Shown here one piece after another: positions 60,030 to 64,000 of a stretch of DNA of 64,000 nt. The stretch spans positions 13,864,001 to 13,928,000 of the forward strand of contig JBAMJR010000031.1 in assembly GCA_038501785.1 (NCBI GenBank), given 5' to 3'. Positions within the stretch are counted from its first letter, which is position 1. Each line of letters begins with the position of its first letter. The stretch is from Myoxocephalus aenaeus (taxonomy: Eukaryota; Chordata; Actinopteri; Perciformes; Cottidae). The notes below the pieces were generated by a model, which made no database searches, was not told the origin of the DNA, and worked only from the letters and a program-made list of their open reading frames with translations. Both the position numbers and the translations under genes were made by a program.

Positions 60030-60650
60030 ACATAACAAGTACATTTACTCAAGTATACTTTGCTGAAGTACAAATTTGAGGTACTTTACTTTACTAAGTA
60101 TTTTCTTCTTATGTCACATTTTACTTCTACTCCACCAGCTAGATATTAACAGAGCATTAATTGGCAACTATTTTGATAATCGCTAGTCTTTTTTCATGTG
60201 AAAAGATTTATTGGGATATATTTGCAGTTTTTGCTTTTTATTATTTTGATATTCTGAGTGTATTTTTGGGGGGTTTGGACTTTTGGTTGGACAAAACAAA
60301 CATTGTGAAGGTGTCACTTTGGGCTCTGCGTATTTGTGATGGCATTTCAATGTAATAAAAACTATAATATATATTTACATCACCATGTATCAAACATTAA
60401 TTAAGGCAACTTTCTATAATAATTACATACAAACCAAAAATAAATTGGCAATCACCACCAAAACCATATCAGTGGAGGAAAGTAATCATTAACTAAGTAC
60501 ATTTACTCATGTACTAAACAATTTAAAGTACTTCTATTTTATTTGACGTTATATTGCCACTTCAACATTTATCTGACAGCTATAGTCACTGAGGTTTGCA
60601 TCTAGTAAAATATAATTAATCTACTCAAGTAGTTAAAATTGATGCATCAA
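60030..60650. repeat. mosaic of hAT-like (AAGTACATTTACTCAAGTA) repeat fragments
   Basis: AAGTACATTTACTCAAGTAT, GAGGTACTTTACTTTACTAA and TTTTACTTCTACTCCACC (60037-60137) and, again, CAGTGGAGGAAAGTAATCA with AAGTACATTTACTCATGTAC (60470-60517) are phrases of a very common teleost non-autonomous hAT repeat. Between them, ATTGGCAACTATTTTGATAA (60160-60179) belongs to another common repeat. Ends and target duplications could not be defined. Confidence 0.55.
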
Positions 60651-61638
60651 TAAAAATCTATATGGAATAATATGAGGTTGGTTACAGTTTGTGCAACCAG
60701 TATCAGACTGTTTTAAAATAACCACAGACATGAACGAGATTGTTCGGGTTCAAAATGTAGTTAAAGAAAACCAGTTTAATAATAATTTCCAACCCAAATC
60801 TGTGTAAACAATAATTTTCCTCTGGGGAAAACTCTTAACACGATTCCCAAACTGTTAAGAGTGTTGTTGGGGAGATGAGTTTTGGCTGCTTTTGGTAGTT
60901 TCTGCTATAATCGCCTGCAGGCGTTGGAAACACGTCAATATCAACAATTGTGCGTTCTCAACACATTCTCACTCACAACTTGTCAAACAGTAACGCTTGC
61001 TCAGTGGCCCGGCGCTGCAAACTATGACGCCTAAAGGAACCCCTCGGTTTTGGATGTGGAAGGGACTTATGGTTTGGATGTGGAAGGGACTTGGTTTCCA
61101 CGCAAAAAACGTGTAAACGTGGTGTGGATCGATGAAAGCAGACTGGGTTATGTTTGCATCATGTATATTTTATGTAGCTTACATAATGTATTTATATAAC
61201 TATCAGCCATGGATAGTTGAAATGGATTAAAAATAAAATAAAACTGTTACCACACTTGGTTCCAGCCAATAAAACATGACACTCATTCTTCATTTTTTGT
61301 ATGTAATATTGATATTATTGATATTATTAATATGTTGATATTCTTCTTATGTAATGAATAAAGGCTGAAATTATGGTAAAATAATGTACAATTATTCCTG
61401 TAATACTTATGACGGACAAAAATCTTTTTATTTGAGTGAGTCCATGTGAAATAACGAAGACATATTTAAATGTTGTCTCTAACAGAAGAAACACAATGCT
61501 ATATCTGCCCGTGTTAGAGCCGGATTTAAGGACAATCAAACGTTCTAATCGATCAAGGGTTTTTACTATCTTTATTGGGGGAGTTTTTCCTGATCCCATG
61601 TGAGGTCCCGGGACAGGGATGTTATGTGTACAGATTGT
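60651..61638. other. unassigned intergenic sequence
   Basis: A short direct repeat, TTTGGATGTGGAAGGGACTT, occurs at 61051 and 61074. No gene was recognised. Confidence 0.5.
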
Positions 61639-62019
61639 TGTCATGATGTTGGTTTGTCTAGGTGTCCTGTCTTATTGTGAAGTCCTTGTCTTGGGTATCC
61701 TCTGTGTTCCTGCACTTCCTCCCTTGTGATTGTCGGTGATTGTCTGTCTGCCCTGTTCCCTGATTGTGTATTCCTTTCACCTGTGCTGCCCTCAGTGTTT
61801 CCACCTGTTCCTCGTTACCCTCTTGTATTTAAGCCCTGTCTGTCTCCTGTCCCCTTGTCGGATTGTCCTGGTTTTTCCCCTGTCTGTTACCCCCCTGTTG
61901 CCATGTAAAGTCTTGCGTCGTCTTTTGGTTTTGGAGTCTGGTTTTGTTTTGTTCGATTAAATTTTACTTTCAGCCGTTGCTCTGGCGTTTGGGTCCTCTC
62001 TCCTTCCCCCCTCCTGACA
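61639..62019 (+). mobile_element. Ty3/Gypsy-like LTR
   Basis: A 381-bp unit starts TGTCATGATG and ends CTCCTGACA, with TGTCA/TGACA inverted ends. It contains a TATTTAAG promoter-like box near 61826 and an ATTAAA signal near 61957. It is followed by GAACAATCCGACC and TTTGGACCCAGCC, close to the leader that I recall downstream of teleost Gypsy LTRs. No second LTR, gag or pol was found, so it is a solo or truncated copy. Confidence 0.6.
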
Positions 62020-62084
62020 GAACAATCCGACCTTATTTGGACCCAGCCTGCAACTTTTAATTTTTTCGACCCCTTTTCCCGACC

Positions 62085-62609
62085 ATGGAAGGTCCACGGC
62101 CAGCCACTGTCCGGCTTTATTTCTGTGACGCTCGTGGCCGTAGCCTGGGCTACCACGACCAGGTTACGGACCCTGAGCGCGACCCATGGTTGGGTTCCCG
62201 GCTGGCGTATGGAGGGCCCCGTAGCCTATGGACCAAGACTCCGGCCGCCAGGGTTCCTGGTCCGGAGGCTCGAACCTCTGGGCCTCGTCAACGTCGGCGC
62301 CGGGTTCCCGCTGCTGCCCCTGCGCCGCAGCCCACGCCGACTCCAGTTGTCGGTCCGGCCAGCCCCAGACCCGATTGCCGCCTCCACGGCGCTCCCAGAG
62401 CGGGCCTCCGCCGCTGCCAGCCCGAGACCCGGCTCCCGCCTCTGGGCCTGTTCCGGCCCCCCGGGCCCTGCCTGTTCCGGCCCCCCGGGCCCTGCCTGTC
62501 CCCGCTGCCGCCCCGCAGCCGCCAAGTGTCCCCGCTGCCGCCCCCTCTAGTGTCCCCGCTGCCGCCCCCTCTAGTGTCCCCGCTGCCGCCCCGCAGCCGC
62601 CCCCTCTAG
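62085..62609 (+). pseudogene. proline/arginine-rich open frame next to the LTR
   Basis: A 174-codon frame, MEGPRPATVRLYFCDARG..., that turns into Pro/Leu/Arg repeats (SPLPPPLVS) over the GC-rich minisatellite. Two other plus-strand frames (62125-62550, 62228-62644) and a minus-strand frame (62226-62525) are also open, as expected from GC-rich, stop-poor sequence. Similar Pro-coding spacers occur in teleost Gypsy elements. No gag or pol motif is visible, so a real protein is doubtful. Confidence 0.3.
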
Positions 62610-62644
62610 TGTCCCCGCTGCCGCCCCGCAGCCGCCCCCTCTAG
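62437..62644. repeat. GC-rich minisatellite
   Basis: Two TTCCGGCCCCCCGGGCCCTG units (62449-62496) are followed by about five units of CCCCGCTGCCGCCCC, with or without GCAGCCGCCCC, ending in CTCTAGTGT. This is the most GC-rich stretch of the window. Confidence 0.9.
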
Positions 62645-62698
62645 TGTACAAACTTGTATTTGTGATGTTGGGCTATATAAAATAAACTGAATTGAATA
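62645..62698 (+). repeat. LINE/SINE-like 3' tail
   Basis: TTGGGCTATATAAAATAAAC followed by TGAATTGAATAA matches the GCTATAAAATAAA-(TTGAA)n 3' ending of teleost non-LTR elements. Only the tail remains, abutting the minisatellite. Confidence 0.5.
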
Positions 62699-63937
62699 AT
62701 GGATTTGATATTTTCAGCTAAATTCAGATGCCATAGCCAGGAGTGCATGCTGTTGTGCCAATGGTACTGTCCAATGTAACACTGTTTTAATAACTGATTC
62801 CACTTCAGACAACAAAATACCTGTTCTTGAGGTGATTCGATAATTACTCTGTTAATTTGAAGGCCAGATAGGAACTATATTGTGTTTACCAGATCATTAA
62901 GCCATTATCATGAGAAAATGATTTTGTTGTTGCGACAAGATTATTATCTCTGTGAGGGACCAAGCTGGCAGGCATGTGGAGTCACAGGGGGATTTTCAAA
63001 AAGAGGATTTTTATTCACCCGAAAATGAAAATGAAGCAAACAATTATGTAACAAAGTTCTGCGCCAATAAACGAGGTCAACTAAACTCAGGCTATGTTAA
63101 CTTACACACTGAATAAAACTGAACAGACTCGACCGCCCTCAAAGGGGAACTTATATCCTGCCTGAAAAGACCATTTCTGAAACAATGGGGTAACACAAAG
63201 ACAAACGCTACCATCTAATTAGAAATCCCACTCTTGTGGGAGTTTCTGGAGAAGTTGTGCAGCAGCAGTCGAGAGTTGGAAATTAGTTGTTATTTAATTT
63301 AGTAAGTGAAAACCAGTAGTTGACGGTAAAACCTTTCTGATGCCAACTGCCATTAAAAACAGAAGAAGAGGAAACAAGCAAAAAAGTTTTGTAATTCAGT
63401 TCAAACTGCATGGACATGTAGTGGTATAGGGTTGCTTATGTATTTCTAAATGTTGCTGTTGTTTTTGGCTCGAAGAAATGGTCGTTAATTTATATTTAAT
63501 TTGACATTTGGGCGAAAGCATATTCAATCAGTGGATGAAAGACTCTATGTGTGTGCTGACTGTGCCTCAGCTGCTATACATGTATGCTTTTGTCTCAATT
63601 TTCTGCAATTAATCAGTTTGTGCTTCCTTGATTTGTTGTCTTATTTTGGAATAATTATTGGGAAGCACACCCACAGTACCGATCCCTGTTTTAAGAGAAA
63701 ACTTCTCCAGCACTGGTACAAATGACCTTGGTACCACTCATTTAACAAACTGTCCAGTCTCTGATCACCATACTCCAAAACATGAGAGAAATAAGAGATA
63801 CAAGGTTGAACCCAGCTTTCTCTGGCTGAAGCTCCACTTTCTATTGTTTAGGAGCAGGTATTTACATTTTAATCTTTTATTTAATCTTGTATCTCTCTTG
63901 AGAGCTGTAAACACCCAGCACCATCGTTTAAATGAAT
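62699..63937. other. unassigned intergenic sequence
   Basis: No gene or recognised repeat. Confidence 0.5.
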
Positions 63938-64000
63938 GGTCTAGCGGTGAGGGTTCAGGTTGCAACCGACTGGAACTTCATCCATGTGCCAGGCGCTCAG
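63938..64000 (+). repeat. tRNA-derived repeat head, cut by window end
   Basis: ATGGTCTAGCGGTGAGGGTT resembles box A of tRNA-Glu (TGGTCTAGCGGTTAGG). The following CAGGTTGCAACCGACTGGAA is wording I recall from a teleost dispersed repeat. Truncated by the window edge, so a genuine tRNA cannot be fully excluded, though the expected stem pairing is not evident. Confidence 0.4.

Overview
The window looks like nuclear DNA of a teleost fish, probably a percomorph. The reasons are the repeat families recognised (teleost L2/Maui-type and RTE/Rex3-type LINEs, a Tc1-like DD37E transposon, TTAA-flanked piggyBac elements, many hAT elements with 8-bp target-site duplications, tRNA-derived SINE scraps), the abundant long (CA)n and (TA)n microsatellites, and the low GC content. 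I found no convincing host protein-coding gene, rRNA, intact tRNA or CRISPR array. It reads as a gene desert or the inside of a very large intron, colonised by layered transposons. Family names come from memory and pattern recognition, because no search was possible.

Layout. 1-569: 5' part of an inverted hAT transposon whose BED-type transposase exon runs off the left edge. 3101-5133: piggyBac element (copy A). 6559-6821: two (TA)n blocks. 8168-11323: Tc1/mariner DD37E element with one nonsense codon in its transposase; an older piggyBac relative (copy C, 8204-9795) is nested in its 5' arm. 15505-16320: 5' part of a ZMYM-like hAT. 17753-18592: Tol2-like hAT MITE with perfect 12-bp terminal inverted repeats and 8-bp target duplication. 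24236-27295: L2 LINE with a reverse transcriptase remnant, replaced in its 3' part by an RTE fragment, a (TA)n tract, a hAT fragment and another DNA-transposon fragment. 31301-32626: a second kind of piggyBac element with 16-bp perfect inverted repeats. 43619-43762: small THAP-type zinc-finger reading frame. 45318-46320: hAT MITE. 49491-50943: complete hAT, same family as 26089-26812 but in opposite orientation. 55580-57570: piggyBac copy B, nearly identical to copy A. 60030-60650: mosaic of hAT-like fragments. 61639-62019: Ty3/Gypsy-like LTR followed by a GC-rich proline-coding minisatellite. 63938-64000: tRNA-derived SINE head cut by the window end.

The most notable structure is the piggyBac A/B pair. 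Both keep intact termini, an N-terminal exon with a standard intron and the C-terminal cysteine-rich zinc ribbon, but both lack the whole DDE catalytic core at the same join. They look like a recently mobilised deletion derivative that depended on a full-length relative elsewhere. Several AT-rich, repeat-free stretches dense in homeodomain-like TAATT words (near 23.8-24.2 kb, 32.9-33.1 kb, 51.1 kb, 59.1 kb) could be conserved non-coding elements; this is inference only.
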